A DNA stretch of 64,000 nucleotides from Niabella insulamsoli (GTDB lineage: Bacteria > Bacteroidota > Bacteroidia > Chitinophagales > Chitinophagaceae). Under the pieces are notes generated by a model. It was not told where the DNA came from, searched no databases, and saw nothing but the letters and a program-made list of their open reading frames with translations. Position 1 is the first letter of the stretch. Every line of letters starts with the position of its first letter. The DNA lies in the NCBI RefSeq assembly GCF_039652435.2, contig NZ_CP190246.1, forward strand, positions 1,798,001-1,862,000. The letters are read 5' to 3'. Both the position numbers and the translations under genes were made by a program. This document shows, one piece after another, positions 27,243 through 37,331 of the stretch.

Positions 27243-28727
27243 ATGTCTTTTATTCTTTCTATAGATCAGGGAACAAGCGGCACTAAAGCTCTGGTAGTTG
27301 ATGCCGCCGGGCAGGCTGTTGCAAAAGGCGCCGCCATCCTGGAAACCAAATATTTTGGCGAGGGCTTTGCAGAACAGGATCCCGAGCGTATTTACCAAAA
27401 TGTACTGGAAGCGGTGAGCCGTTGCCTCAAAAATTTCGACGCCCTGGGATTTGATAAGGAAAATATTGTAGCCATTGGCATCTCTAATCAGCGCGAGACT
27501 TTTGTGGTGTGGGATGAAAAAGGAAATCCACTGCATGACGCGATCGTGTGGCAATGCAAAAGATCGGTTTCAACCTGCGAGACACTCAGAACCAAAGGTT
27601 TTTCTGAACGTGTTCAGGAAAAAACGGGCCTGGTAATTGATCCTTATTTTTCGGCGACCAAATTAATTTGGCTGGCCGGAAATGTACCGCAGATCAAAGA
27701 TGCAATCGACAAGGGCAAGGCCTTGTTTGGCACCATTGACAGCTGGTTGCTTTACAGGCTTACAAAAGGTGAATGCTACGCAACGGATCACACCAATGCA
27801 TCGCGCACCATGCTTTTTAATATACATGGCTTGACATGGGATGAAGGCCTTTTGGAAGATTTTGAATTACAGAAACTTCAGTTACCTGCCGTTAAAGCGT
27901 CTTCAGATTACTTCGGCGAAGCCGATTTGGACGGCCTTTTAGATCAACCGGTTCCGGTCATGGCAATGATAGGTGATTCGCACGCCGCGGCCTTTGGAGA
28001 AGGCTGTTTTGATAGCGGTACCGCCAAAGCGACGCTGGGTACGGGTTGCAGCATTATGATGAATATTGGCGGCCAGCCGGTGTCTTCAAAAAATGGCATG
28101 ATGACGACTATTTGCTGGAGTGTGCCGGGAAGGGTCGATTACGCTTTGGAAGGTGTGATCGTAACCTGCGGGGCAACCATTGAATGGCTAAAAAACGAGA
28201 TGGGTTTTTTTAATGACATCAAAGCAACGGCTGATATGGCTTTTGCCGTCCCTGATAATGGAGGCGTTTACCTGGTCCCGGCCTTCAGCGGATTAGGTTC
28301 TCCACATTGGCAAATGGAAAGGAAAGCCTCTATTACCGGCCTCACTTTTGCCACGAATAAAAACCACATAGTGCGCGCTGCCCTGGAATCAATTCCTTAC
28401 CAGATCCGGGATGTTATCAGCGCTATGGAAAAGGACACGCATTTGTCGTTGAAGCAATTGATGACAAACGGGGGATTGTCGGCCAACGCTTTCGTGATGT
28501 CTTTGCTGACGGACGTTTTGAATAAGCCAGTCACAAAAAGTATTATGCCGGATGTGTCGGCGCTGGGTGCCGCTTACATGGCTGGCCTCGCGGCTGGTGT
28601 TTATAAGGATATTGCAACGCTCAGGAAATTAAAAACCGACAAAGAAATATTAATGCCCGCAGATGATCTACGCAATGTAAAAGCATGGTATCAGGGATGG
28701 ATCAATACGCTGAAAGGGAAAGTTTAG
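27243..28727 (+). CDS. FGGY family carbohydrate kinase (glycerol/xylulose kinase-like)
   Basis: 494 residues. The N-terminal ATPase-fold motif is LSIDQGTSGTKALVVDAAG. Also visible are GISNQRETFVVWDEKGNPLHDAIVWQCKR, the catalytic-Asp motif IGDSHAAAFGEGCF and the ATP-binding GTGCSIMMNIG. The C-terminal signature is LMTNGGLSANAFVMSLLTDVLNKPV and SALGAAYMAGLAAG. By sequence feel it is nearest to glycerol kinases, but FGGY kinases act on many ketoses. After an isomerase and a sugar importer it most likely phosphorylates the ketose product, D-apulose to the 4-phosphate in the apiose hypothesis, giving the substrate of the split transketolase. D-ribulose or L-fuculose are alternatives. Confidence 0.8.
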   Translation: MSFILSIDQGTSGTKALVVDAAGQAVAKGAAILETKYFGEGFAEQDPERIYQNVLEAVSRCLKNFDALGFDKENIVAIGISNQRETFVVWDEKGNPLHDAIVWQCKRSVSTCETLRTKGFSERVQEKTGLVIDPYFSATKLIWLAGNVPQIKDAIDKGKALFGTIDSWLLYRLTKGECYATDHTNASRTMLFNIHGLTWDEGLLEDFELQKLQLPAVKASSDYFGEADLDGLLDQPVPVMAMIGDSHAAAFGEGCFDSGTAKATLGTGCSIMMNIGGQPVSSKNGMMTTICWSVPGRVDYALEGVIVTCGATIEWLKNEMGFFNDIKATADMAFAVPDNGGVYLVPAFSGLGSPHWQMERKASITGLTFATNKNHIVRAALESIPYQIRDVISAMEKDTHLSLKQLMTNGGLSANAFVMSLLTDVLNKPVTKSIMPDVSALGAAYMAGLAAGVYKDIATLRKLKTDKEILMPADDLRNVKAWYQGWINTLKGKV

Positions 28728-28752
28728 AACATTAAAATACAAAAATTAGCAC

Positions 28753-30282
28753 ATGGAGTTATTGAAGCGTTATGTTTTTATCATCTTATTATTTATTACA
28801 ACAGCAGTTGCCGGCCAACCCACGGTATTGAAATTCGATGACTTTAAACATTATGTAGAAAAGTTTAATACGATGGAAGATGAGCCTATTGTTCAGGCGA
28901 TACCCAATAGCGCTTCCTGGGCCTGGATGCAACAGAATATCCCGCTTTTCAGTGCGCCCGATAAAAACTTTGAAGAAATCTTTTATTTCCGTTGGTGGAC
29001 ACTGCGTAAGCACATAAAGAAAACGGAGCAAGGGTTTGCGTTCACGGAATTTTTGGTGCAACGTTCCTATGCCGATAAATACAATCTGATCAGTAGCGGG
29101 CTGGGACATCATATTTATGAATCAAGATGGCTCCACGATCCGAAGTATATGAATGATAACCTGCGTATCTGGTATCGTGGTAATGAGGGAAAACCACTGA
29201 AAAGGCTACGCTTTTATAGCAGTTGGAACATTAATGCTATCTACAATCGATTTTTGGTTAATCAGGACACGTCTTTTTTAAAAGATTATTACGAAGATTT
29301 AAAAACAGATTATGCTGCGTGGGAAATGGAAAAACGTAACCCTGGCGGTCTGTTCTGGCAATTTGACGTAAGAGACGCTATGGAGGAAACCATCAGCGGA
29401 GGACGAAGAGAAAAAAATCCCCGGCCTTCTATCAACGGATATATGTATGGAAATGCGAAGGCAATGGCAGGTATCGCAGGCGTACTTAAAAAGCCGGAAG
29501 TTGAAAAACTGTTTCAGCGCAAAGCGGATAGTATTAAAGCAGATGTGCAGCAAAAGTTGTGGAACCCCTCCAGCGGATTTTTTGAAGTGAGAAAAGAAGA
29601 GGGCGACACGCTGGCCAATGTTATGGAAGAAATTGGTTTTATACCCTGGTACTTCAATTTGCCGGATGCGAAGTTTAACAAGGCCTGGCGCCATTTAATG
29701 AACCCCCAACATTTTAATGCGCCGGTTGGTATCACTACAGCGGATCGGAGTCACCCGGGGTTCAGGTCACATGGCTGCTGTAAATGCGAATGGGACGGCG
29801 CTGTCTGGCCCTTTGCAAGCGCTCAAACTTTAACGGCTATGGCTAATTTGCTGAACAATCATCAGAAGCCTTATGTTACGAAGCAAGATTATTTTTCACA
29901 GCTTGGAAAATATGTCACATCGCAGCATAAAAATGGCAAACCTTATATCGGCGAATACATGGACGAAAAAACGGGGCAATGGCTGACCGATGATGAAAGG
30001 GGCCGTTATTACAATCACTCTACCTTCAACGATCTGATTATTTCAGGATTGGTGGGCCTTCGCCCGCGGGCCGACAATAAGATCGAGGTCAATCCACTGC
30101 TTCCCCAAAAAACATGGGATTGGTTCTGTCTTGATAACGTTTTGTATCATGGGAAGATTATCACTATTATCTGGGATAAAACAGGGAAAAAATATGGTAA
30201 AGGAAAAGGCCTCTCCGTGTGGAGCAATGGCGAAAAAGTTGCGGCTTCAAAAAAATTAAAAAGGGTTACTGGCTCATTGTAA
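28753..30282 (+). CDS. Secreted (alpha/alpha)-barrel glycoside hydrolase-like protein
   Basis: 509 residues with a signal peptide (LFITTAVAGQ). The sequence resembles the (alpha/alpha)6 glycosidase group annotated as MGH1-like hydrolase domains: EEIFYFRWWTLRKHIKK, GGLFWQFDVRDAMEETISGGR, LWNPSSGFFEVR, EIGFIPWYFNLP and CCKCEWDGAVWPFASAQTL. Asp and Glu in FDVRDAMEE and CEWDGAVW are plausible catalytic residues. GH142, an RG-II beta-L-arabinofuranosidase, is one family with this fold and organism range, but I cannot confirm membership by eye. It starts 25 bases after the kinase and ends close before the acetylesterase gene, within the same run. Confidence 0.6.
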   Translation: MELLKRYVFIILLFITTAVAGQPTVLKFDDFKHYVEKFNTMEDEPIVQAIPNSASWAWMQQNIPLFSAPDKNFEEIFYFRWWTLRKHIKKTEQGFAFTEFLVQRSYADKYNLISSGLGHHIYESRWLHDPKYMNDNLRIWYRGNEGKPLKRLRFYSSWNINAIYNRFLVNQDTSFLKDYYEDLKTDYAAWEMEKRNPGGLFWQFDVRDAMEETISGGRREKNPRPSINGYMYGNAKAMAGIAGVLKKPEVEKLFQRKADSIKADVQQKLWNPSSGFFEVRKEEGDTLANVMEEIGFIPWYFNLPDAKFNKAWRHLMNPQHFNAPVGITTADRSHPGFRSHGCCKCEWDGAVWPFASAQTLTAMANLLNNHQKPYVTKQDYFSQLGKYVTSQHKNGKPYIGEYMDEKTGQWLTDDERGRYYNHSTFNDLIISGLVGLRPRADNKIEVNPLLPQKTWDWFCLDNVLYHGKIITIIWDKTGKKYGKGKGLSVWSNGEKVAASKKLKRVTGSL

Positions 30283-30296
30283 AACGAACAGACAAC

Positions 30297-31760
30297 ATGA
30301 CCGGGGAAAAAACGCGAAAAGGAATTATACTATTATTCATGATTTTGACAACGAACATGGCAGCATACGCCACGCTCGTGTTGCCAAAAATTTTCAGTAA
30401 TAATATGGTATTGCAGCAAGGTGTGCCTGTCGCAGTGTGGGGAACTTCCAGGCCCGGCGCGAAAGTTACGGTAACCTTTAAGCATGAAGTGAAAGCAGTT
30501 GTTGCGGATGATAAAGGGCAATGGAAATTATTTTTAAAGCCCTTGAAAGCTTCCGGCAAACCCGCCGTTTTAAATGTTGCTACAACAACCGATACCTTGC
30601 AATTGAACAATGTTTTGGTAGGAGAAGTATGGTTGTGTTCCGGACAATCGAATATGGAATTTGCGATGAGAAAGCTGGCTAAACTACAACCGCCCGCAGG
30701 CGAGCATTGGCCGGTAAACGAGGTGGCAACAGCGAATAATAATTTGATCCGCACCTTTCTTGTAGAGCGTAAAAAAATGGAGCCGGGTGAGCAACACGAC
30801 GGATGGATCAACATTGATAATCCGGCTTTTCGTAATTTTTCAGCGGTAGCCTATTTTTTTGCAAAGGAACTTCAGCAACGGCTTCATGTTCCCGTAGGCG
30901 TTATCTCTGCCGCCATTCCCGGCAGCGCTATCGAGCCCTGGATGCCGGCTGAGGCCATGTTTCAGGAACCGTTCTTCCGTCATGCGGGAGGGGATCCGGC
31001 TAGAAAAATAAGTGGAGACGCCGGTAAGTTTTATTACACAATGATCGAGCCGCTGATCCCTTTTGCTATAAAAGGGTTTCTTTGGTGCCAGGGTGAAAGC
31101 AATTGTTTTCTCAACGAAAGAATTGAATATAGTTACAAAATGAAAGCGTTGATTAACTATTGGAGAGAGAAATGGAATAATAGCCAACTGCCTTTCTACT
31201 ATGTTCAGATAGCGCCCTATTTTTATTCTAAAGCTACGGATCGCCCTTATACAGTATTTAGCGAGCCCGCGTTTTGGGAGGCGCAGGCTGCAGTTCTTAA
31301 GATGCCACATACTTTGATGATAGCAACAACCGACCTGAACACAGACCTGGCTGACCTGCACCCGGTCAACAAGTGGGACGTGGGACAGCGCCTCGCCCAT
31401 GCGGCCTTAAGTAAAACTTATAAGGCAGACAACCGGCCGCCCATGGGCCCGGTATTTAAATCTGCATTGAAACAAGGCAATACATTTATTTTGGATTTTG
31501 ATTATAAAGGGAAAGGCCTTAAAAGCAAAGATGGTCAACCATTGAACTTTTTTGAAGTGGCAGACGTGAACGGCGACTATCACGAGGCGGAGGCGCGTAT
31601 TAAGGACAATAAAATATATGTTTATGCCAAAGATGTCACGCATCCTTACGATGTAAGGTTTGGCTGGAGGGAAGATGCCGATCCCAACTTGGTAAACTCA
31701 GCAGGTCTGCCAGCACTGCCTTTTAGAACTAATAATCCTATTATAGACAACTTTAACTGA
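30297..31760 (+). CDS. Sialate O-acetylesterase-like SGNH carbohydrate esterase
   Basis: About 487 residues from the ATG at 30297. A longer in-frame start at 30219 lies inside the preceding gene and is rejected because the signal peptide (LFMILTTNMAAYA) begins after 30297. The nucleophile block is GQSNMEF. WCQGESNCF forms the second block, and the Asp/His pair is in DLADLHPVNKWDVGQRLA. The family removes O-acetyl groups from sialic acids, xylan or pectin. RG-II carries O-acetyl groups on aceric acid and 2-O-methyl-fucose, which is a reasonable target here. The stop shares a base with the GH2 start (TGATG). Confidence 0.78.
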   Translation: MTGEKTRKGIILLFMILTTNMAAYATLVLPKIFSNNMVLQQGVPVAVWGTSRPGAKVTVTFKHEVKAVVADDKGQWKLFLKPLKASGKPAVLNVATTTDTLQLNNVLVGEVWLCSGQSNMEFAMRKLAKLQPPAGEHWPVNEVATANNNLIRTFLVERKKMEPGEQHDGWINIDNPAFRNFSAVAYFFAKELQQRLHVPVGVISAAIPGSAIEPWMPAEAMFQEPFFRHAGGDPARKISGDAGKFYYTMIEPLIPFAIKGFLWCQGESNCFLNERIEYSYKMKALINYWREKWNNSQLPFYYVQIAPYFYSKATDRPYTVFSEPAFWEAQAAVLKMPHTLMIATTDLNTDLADLHPVNKWDVGQRLAHAALSKTYKADNRPPMGPVFKSALKQGNTFILDFDYKGKGLKSKDGQPLNFFEVADVNGDYHEAEARIKDNKIYVYAKDVTHPYDVRFGWREDADPNLVNSAGLPALPFRTNNPIIDNFN

Positions 31761-34558
31761 TGATGATAAGAATTGTATGGACGCTGTTTTTTGGCCTGGC
31801 TGCAAAACTCTGTTTCGCGCAGCAGACAGAAGTGGTATATCTCAGCGGCCGCGGCAATAATGATATGGTGCTGTGGGATTTTTTTTGCACCGGTGGAATG
31901 AATGCTGGAAAATGGACAAAGATCGGCGTGCCCTCCTGTTGGGAATTGCAGGGGTTTGGGAAATACGATTACGGCTTTGCGAAAGACAGTTTGCGCGGCA
32001 AAGAAACCGGACTTTATAAAACAACTTTCTCGGTTCCCGAGAACTGGAAGAAAAAAAACATCAACATCGTTTTTGAAGGAGTGATGACCGACGCGGAAGT
32101 GAAAATCAATGGCAGGTTGGCCGGCCCTAAACATCAGGGCGCTTTCTACGCTTTCAAATATGATATATCAGGCTTGTTGAAATACGGAAAGGAAAATTTG
32201 CTCGAGGTTCGCGTTGATAAACATTCCGCTAACAAATCTGTCAATGCCGCCGAGCGCGAAGCGGACTATTGGATTTTTGGAGGCATCTTTAGGCCGGTGT
32301 GGCTGGAAGCGCTTCCTTCGACGCATATGAGCGATGTAGCGATTGATGCCAAGGCAAACGGCGCATTTGAAGCGGCGATAGATGTGGAGGGGCGGCCTGA
32401 TCGCTGTGTCATGCAACTTTTTGATGGGCGGCAAAAACAGGTAGGCAGTGATGTCGAAGTGGTGTTGGCGGCAGGTGGGGGTCGTGTTCAGGCTGATTTT
32501 GGCGGCATACAACCCTGGAACAGCGAATCGCCAACACTTTACAAGGCTGTCTTTTCACTTTATAAAAATGGAAATCTCGCGCATACGCTGTCGAAGAAAA
32601 TAGGTTTTAGAACGGTGGAGGTAAAACAGCGCGACGGCATTTATATCAATGGCGTTAAAATGAAATTCAAAGGTGTCAACCGCCATTCGTTCCGGCCGGA
32701 AAGCGGACGAACGATGTCTTATCAGAACAGTGTGGAAGATGTGTTGTTGATGAAGGAAATGAACATGAACGCGGTGCGCATGAGCCACTATCCGCCAGAC
32801 GGGCACTTTTTGGATGTCTGTGACTCACTTGGATTATATGTGATCGACGAACTGGCCGGATGGCATGGTCATTACGACACGCCCACGGGGAGCCTGCGTG
32901 TTCAGGAAATGGTAAAACACGATCGCAATCACGCTTCGGTTGTTATTTGGGCCAACGGAAATGAGGGCGGCAGCAATGCTGACCTGGATGAGCTGTTTGA
33001 CGTGTACGACCTGCAAAAAAGAGTTGTTATCCATCCCTGGCAACTTCATAATGGTATTGAGACGCAACACTACCGCCAGTATAATTATGGAGTGGGCAAT
33101 TACGATAATGGCAACGAAATAGTGATGCCTACCGAGTTTTTACATGGTTGGTTCGACGGTGGCCACGGCGCTGGCTTGGAGGATTATTGGAACCACATGT
33201 GGAGCGAGCCTTTGAGCGCCGGTGGGTTTCTGTGGGATTTTGCCGATCAGGGCGTGGTGCGAAAAGATAAAAATGATTTGATCGATACCGATAAAAGCCG
33301 CGGGGCCGACGGTATTGTGGGGCCGCATCATGAAAAGGAAGGTAGTTTCTACACGATCAGGCAAATTTGGAGTCCTGTTTTTTTTGAGCGGAGAGAAATT
33401 ACCAGTGCTTTCGACGGAACCCTGCATATTGAAAACAGGTATCATTTTACCAACACGAATACCTGCGAGTTTAGTTGGAAACTAAAACGATTCGATGTAA
33501 AAAGTGCTCAGGAAATAACTGGTAAACTGACGGCGCCTGATCTAAAACCCGGCACAAAAGGAACGATTAAGATTCCGTTGCCTACGGACTGGAATCGCTA
33601 CGACGTACTCTATGTTACCGTGAAAGATCAGTATCAACACGAATTATTTACATGGAGTTTTCCCATTGCGCCGCCTGCGCGGACAGCGAAAGTGCTGGCG
33701 GAAAACCAAGCCGCTGATGAAAAAGCTTCATTATCCGAAACGCGTGAATTCTTCGAGGTTCGTATCAAAGATGTGATGCTTACGCTGGATAAAAAAACAG
33801 GCATTTTAAAACAAGTAAGTAATCAAAAAGGAATCATTCCCCTTTCTAACGGGCCGGTGGTGCAGGAGGGAAGCACTAACTTTTCAGGGCTCTCTTATAA
33901 GTATGATAGCGACGGCAATTTGATCATTAGTTCGACTTTCGATAAGCGTAAAAGCTTTAATACTTTGGAATGGACTGTTTTTAGGAATGGCTGGGTTAAG
34001 CTGCGTGTGCACTACTTCCCCGATTCACTTCATACAAAAATGTTAGGTATTAATTTCGACCTGCCGGAAGATGAAATCCGCTCGGTAACTTATATGGGAC
34101 AAGGCCCTTATCGCGTTTGGAAAAACCGGTTGAAGGGAGGTTTGTTTGGCGTATGGCAGAAGGATTATAACGATACAGAAACGGGGGAAAGCTGGAATTA
34201 TCCGGAGTTTAAAGGTTATTATGCAGATTTTTACAAAGGGACTTTCAACACGGCATCGCAAAGCTTCGAGGTGCTTACTGAAACGGAAAACCTTTTTTTG
34301 AGGCTTTACGGGGCAAAATGGAAGACGGATCAATGGCACAACTACGAACCCTGGTTTCCTTCAGGTGATATTTCTTTTATGAATGCCATTCCTTCGATTG
34401 GTTCGCGCACGCAAACCAGGGAAACAACAGGGCCAATGGGCCTGGATAATATTTATTATGATTATGAAAAATCGAGAGAGCGGGCGCTCAACATCGTGCT
34501 GTGGTTCGATTTTACTTCAGGTTCGCGACTTGCTGTTCCACAAAAAAAGAATGATTGA
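31760..34558 (+). CDS. Glycoside hydrolase family 2 protein
   Basis: 932 residues, secreted (LFFGLAAKLCFAQ). Order: jelly-roll sugar-binding domain (about 40-185, TGLYKTTFSV, EADYWIFGGIFRPVWLE), immunoglobulin-like domain, TIM barrel (about 290-560) and C-terminal beta-domains. The acid/base is Glu402 in WANGNEGG and the nucleophile candidate is Glu459 in MPTEFLHG. MNMNAVRMSHYPPDGHFLDVCDSLGLYVIDE is the usual barrel entry. The linkage is not readable: beta-galactosidase, beta-glucuronidase or arabinopyranosidase are all known for GH2, and several GH2 enzymes act on RG-II side chains. It overlaps its neighbours by one base on each side, so a tight operon. Confidence 0.88.
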   Translation: MMIRIVWTLFFGLAAKLCFAQQTEVVYLSGRGNNDMVLWDFFCTGGMNAGKWTKIGVPSCWELQGFGKYDYGFAKDSLRGKETGLYKTTFSVPENWKKKNINIVFEGVMTDAEVKINGRLAGPKHQGAFYAFKYDISGLLKYGKENLLEVRVDKHSANKSVNAAEREADYWIFGGIFRPVWLEALPSTHMSDVAIDAKANGAFEAAIDVEGRPDRCVMQLFDGRQKQVGSDVEVVLAAGGGRVQADFGGIQPWNSESPTLYKAVFSLYKNGNLAHTLSKKIGFRTVEVKQRDGIYINGVKMKFKGVNRHSFRPESGRTMSYQNSVEDVLLMKEMNMNAVRMSHYPPDGHFLDVCDSLGLYVIDELAGWHGHYDTPTGSLRVQEMVKHDRNHASVVIWANGNEGGSNADLDELFDVYDLQKRVVIHPWQLHNGIETQHYRQYNYGVGNYDNGNEIVMPTEFLHGWFDGGHGAGLEDYWNHMWSEPLSAGGFLWDFADQGVVRKDKNDLIDTDKSRGADGIVGPHHEKEGSFYTIRQIWSPVFFERREITSAFDGTLHIENRYHFTNTNTCEFSWKLKRFDVKSAQEITGKLTAPDLKPGTKGTIKIPLPTDWNRYDVLYVTVKDQYQHELFTWSFPIAPPARTAKVLAENQAADEKASLSETREFFEVRIKDVMLTLDKKTGILKQVSNQKGIIPLSNGPVVQEGSTNFSGLSYKYDSDGNLIISSTFDKRKSFNTLEWTVFRNGWVKLRVHYFPDSLHTKMLGINFDLPEDEIRSVTYMGQGPYRVWKNRLKGGLFGVWQKDYNDTETGESWNYPEFKGYYADFYKGTFNTASQSFEVLTETENLFLRLYGAKWKTDQWHNYEPWFPSGDISFMNAIPSIGSRTQTRETTGPMGLDNIYYDYEKSRERALNIVLWFDFTSGSRLAVPQKKND

Positions 34559-37293
34559 TGCTGATAAAAAATTATAAACTCGTTTTACTTTTGTTGTTAT
34601 GCCCGGCGATATTGCATGCCCAAATCCAGGTTAAAAACCTGTTGGTCGAACAGCAATCGCACCCGATAGGAGTCGCTACTGATAAACCACGCTTTAGCTG
34701 GCAGCTGGTGTCAGATGAAAGAGGTGTCATGCAAACAGCTTATGAAATTATTGTTGCCAGTTCTAAATCAAATATCGATAAAAGTTTGGGTGATGTCTGG
34801 TCCTCTGGCAAAATAGCCAGCAGCGAATCCATTCTTATTCCTTTTAAAGGGAGCGGGCTTGTGCCTAACCGCTATTATTACAGTAAAGTAAAAGTATATA
34901 CCAATAAAGGGAAAACGGTTTGGAGCAAACCCGTTTTTTTCACGCTTGGATTTTTAAATAGTGATGATTGGAAGGCGAAATGGATCGGCTACGATAAGGC
35001 ATTTCCCTGGGATAGTATTTCACAGTGGTCGCGCTTGTCAGCACGTTACTTTCGGAAAGAGTTTTCGACCGAAAAAAGGATAAAAAAGGCATTTGTCAAT
35101 ATTGTAGGGCTGGGCATGTATGAATTGCGGATCAATGGCGCCATAATCGGCGATCAGGTGTTGGCGCCTGCGCCTACCGATTATCGCAAGTCTGTGTTGA
35201 GTAATACTTTTGATGTGACCGAACATATCGCCGAAGGCCTGAATGCTATTGGGGTTGTATTGGGCAACGGCCGGTTTTTCACCATGCGGCAGGATTATAA
35301 ACCGTATAAGATAAACAACTTTGGTTTCCCTAAGCTGCTTTTTCAATTGGACATTTTATATCAGGACGGATCGAAGAAAAGAATTATTTCAGATGATAGC
35401 TGGCGGTTTACAGCAGACGGCCCGATCCGGACCAACAATGAGTATGATGGCGAGGAGTATGATGCAAATAAAGAGTTAGGCAACTGGGCTTCGACCGGAT
35501 ACAATGATGCAACATGGTTGAAACCCGACGTGGTCGAAGCGCCGCAGGGAAAGCCTATGCCGCAGCCCAACCAGCCGATGAAGATCATGCAGCGGATTCA
35601 ACCCCGCGCTATCAGCAAGCTAAAAGATGATGTCTATATCCTGGATATGGGTCAGAACTTTTCAGGCTGGCTTCAGATCAAGGTAAAAGGAAAGAAGGAT
35701 GATCGTGTGCGGATGCGTTTTGCGGAAAGCCTTCAGCCGGACGGCTCTTTATACCTGGCCAATCTTCGCGATGCCAAGGTTACCGATGTTTACACATTGA
35801 AAGGCGATGGCTTGGAACAATGGCATCCGGCTTTTGTGTATCATGGCTTTCGGTATGTAGAAATTTCCGGCTGGCCCGGCGTTCCCGATATTTCTGACTT
35901 TGAAGGCCATATGGTTTATGACCAGATGCAAACAGCCGGCCATCTCGAAACTTCCGATTCAACCATTAATCAGATTTTACATAACGCATGGTGGGGCATT
36001 GCTTCTAACTATAAAGGTATGCCCGTTGATTGCCCGCAGCGCAACGAACGCCAACCCTGGTTGGGCGACCGCGCACAAGGCGCTTATGGTGAAAGTTTCC
36101 TTTTTAATAATGCGTCTTTATACGCCAAGTGGCTCGATGATATAGAGGCGGCTCAGACGCCGGAAGGCGCTATTCCCGATGTGGCGCCTGCTTTTTGGAA
36201 TTACTACAGCGACAATATAACCTGGCCCGGAACTTATATTTTGGTGGCCGATATGCTATATCATCAGTTTGGCGACCGGCAAAGTATCATCAGTCATTAT
36301 CCGTCTATGAAAAAATGGATGCTTTATATGAAGGATAAATACATGCAGCAATTTATTTTGACAAAAGACAAATATGGCGATTGGTGTGTGCCGCCTGAAG
36401 ACCTTAAGATGATCAAATCCCAGGATAGTACCCGAACGACAAAAGGTGCGCTGCTTGCAACCGCTTATTACTACAAGTTATTGGAACTGATGCAAAAGTT
36501 TGCAGCCTTATCAGGCCAGAAAAATGATATTGCTGTTTATACCACGCTTCGGGCAAATATAAAAAAGGCATTCAATCGTCAGTTCTTTGACGAGTCCACT
36601 GCATCTTATGATAATGGCACCGTAACGGCCAACCTGCTGCCTTTATATTTTGAAATGGTGCCGCAAAATAAAAGGCAATCTGTTTTCGATAATATAATAA
36701 GGAGACTGGAGCAAGATCATATGCATATCAGCACGGGCGTGATCGGTACGCAATGGCTGATGCGCGGATTGACAAATAATGGACGGAGCGATGCTGCGTT
36801 GCGGCTTGCCGCCAACCGCACCTATCCCAGCTGGGGTTACATGATCGAAAATGGAGCCACCACCATTTGGGAACTCTGGAATGGCAACACGGCCAATCCG
36901 CAAATGAATTCTCAAAACCATATCATGTTGCTGGGCGATTTGTTGATATGGATGTTTGAACGATTGGGCGGTATAAAATCGGCCCAGCCTGCTTTTAAGA
37001 CTATTGAAATGAAACCCGTATTTGGCGCTGGTTTAAAGCATAGCAAGGCGGCTTATCAATCGCCATACGGAACAATCAAAAGCAATTGGACTTATAAGGA
37101 AGGAAAGATTGAGTGGGACATTGAGGTCCCTGCCAACTGCGATGCGGTCATTCATTTACCTGCAAAAAATGTGGCAACGGTTAAAGAGTCGGGAGCAGCA
37201 GTGAAAAATGGGGCCGACATTTCCCTGCTTACTTATGAAAACGGGGTTGCCGTTTTTAAATTAGGTAGCGGCCATTATCATTTTACCAATTAG
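34558..37293 (+). CDS. Family GH78 alpha-L-rhamnosidase
   Basis: 911 residues from the ATG at 34558, which overlaps the GH2 stop (TGATG). An in-frame TTG three bases earlier is less likely. The signal peptide ends ILHAQ. The order is N-terminal fibronectin-like domain, rhamnosidase jelly-roll domains (FRKEFSTEKRIKKAFVNIVGLGMYEL, GNGRF), (alpha/alpha)6 barrel and C-terminal beta-sandwich. Catalytic-site motif DCPQRNERQPWLGDRAQ carries Asp491, Glu497 and Asp504; the base is Glu772 in GATTIWELWNG. The protein removes terminal alpha-L-rhamnose. RG-I and several RG-II side chains are rhamnosylated, which suits the pectin context. Confidence 0.92.
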   Translation: MLIKNYKLVLLLLLCPAILHAQIQVKNLLVEQQSHPIGVATDKPRFSWQLVSDERGVMQTAYEIIVASSKSNIDKSLGDVWSSGKIASSESILIPFKGSGLVPNRYYYSKVKVYTNKGKTVWSKPVFFTLGFLNSDDWKAKWIGYDKAFPWDSISQWSRLSARYFRKEFSTEKRIKKAFVNIVGLGMYELRINGAIIGDQVLAPAPTDYRKSVLSNTFDVTEHIAEGLNAIGVVLGNGRFFTMRQDYKPYKINNFGFPKLLFQLDILYQDGSKKRIISDDSWRFTADGPIRTNNEYDGEEYDANKELGNWASTGYNDATWLKPDVVEAPQGKPMPQPNQPMKIMQRIQPRAISKLKDDVYILDMGQNFSGWLQIKVKGKKDDRVRMRFAESLQPDGSLYLANLRDAKVTDVYTLKGDGLEQWHPAFVYHGFRYVEISGWPGVPDISDFEGHMVYDQMQTAGHLETSDSTINQILHNAWWGIASNYKGMPVDCPQRNERQPWLGDRAQGAYGESFLFNNASLYAKWLDDIEAAQTPEGAIPDVAPAFWNYYSDNITWPGTYILVADMLYHQFGDRQSIISHYPSMKKWMLYMKDKYMQQFILTKDKYGDWCVPPEDLKMIKSQDSTRTTKGALLATAYYYKLLELMQKFAALSGQKNDIAVYTTLRANIKKAFNRQFFDESTASYDNGTVTANLLPLYFEMVPQNKRQSVFDNIIRRLEQDHMHISTGVIGTQWLMRGLTNNGRSDAALRLAANRTYPSWGYMIENGATTIWELWNGNTANPQMNSQNHIMLLGDLLIWMFERLGGIKSAQPAFKTIEMKPVFGAGLKHSKAAYQSPYGTIKSNWTYKEGKIEWDIEVPANCDAVIHLPAKNVATVKESGAAVKNGADISLLTYENGVAVFKLGSGHYHFTN

Positions 37294-37331
37294 ATTAAAT
37301 GTGAAAACTGACAAGTATTAAAAATTTACGA

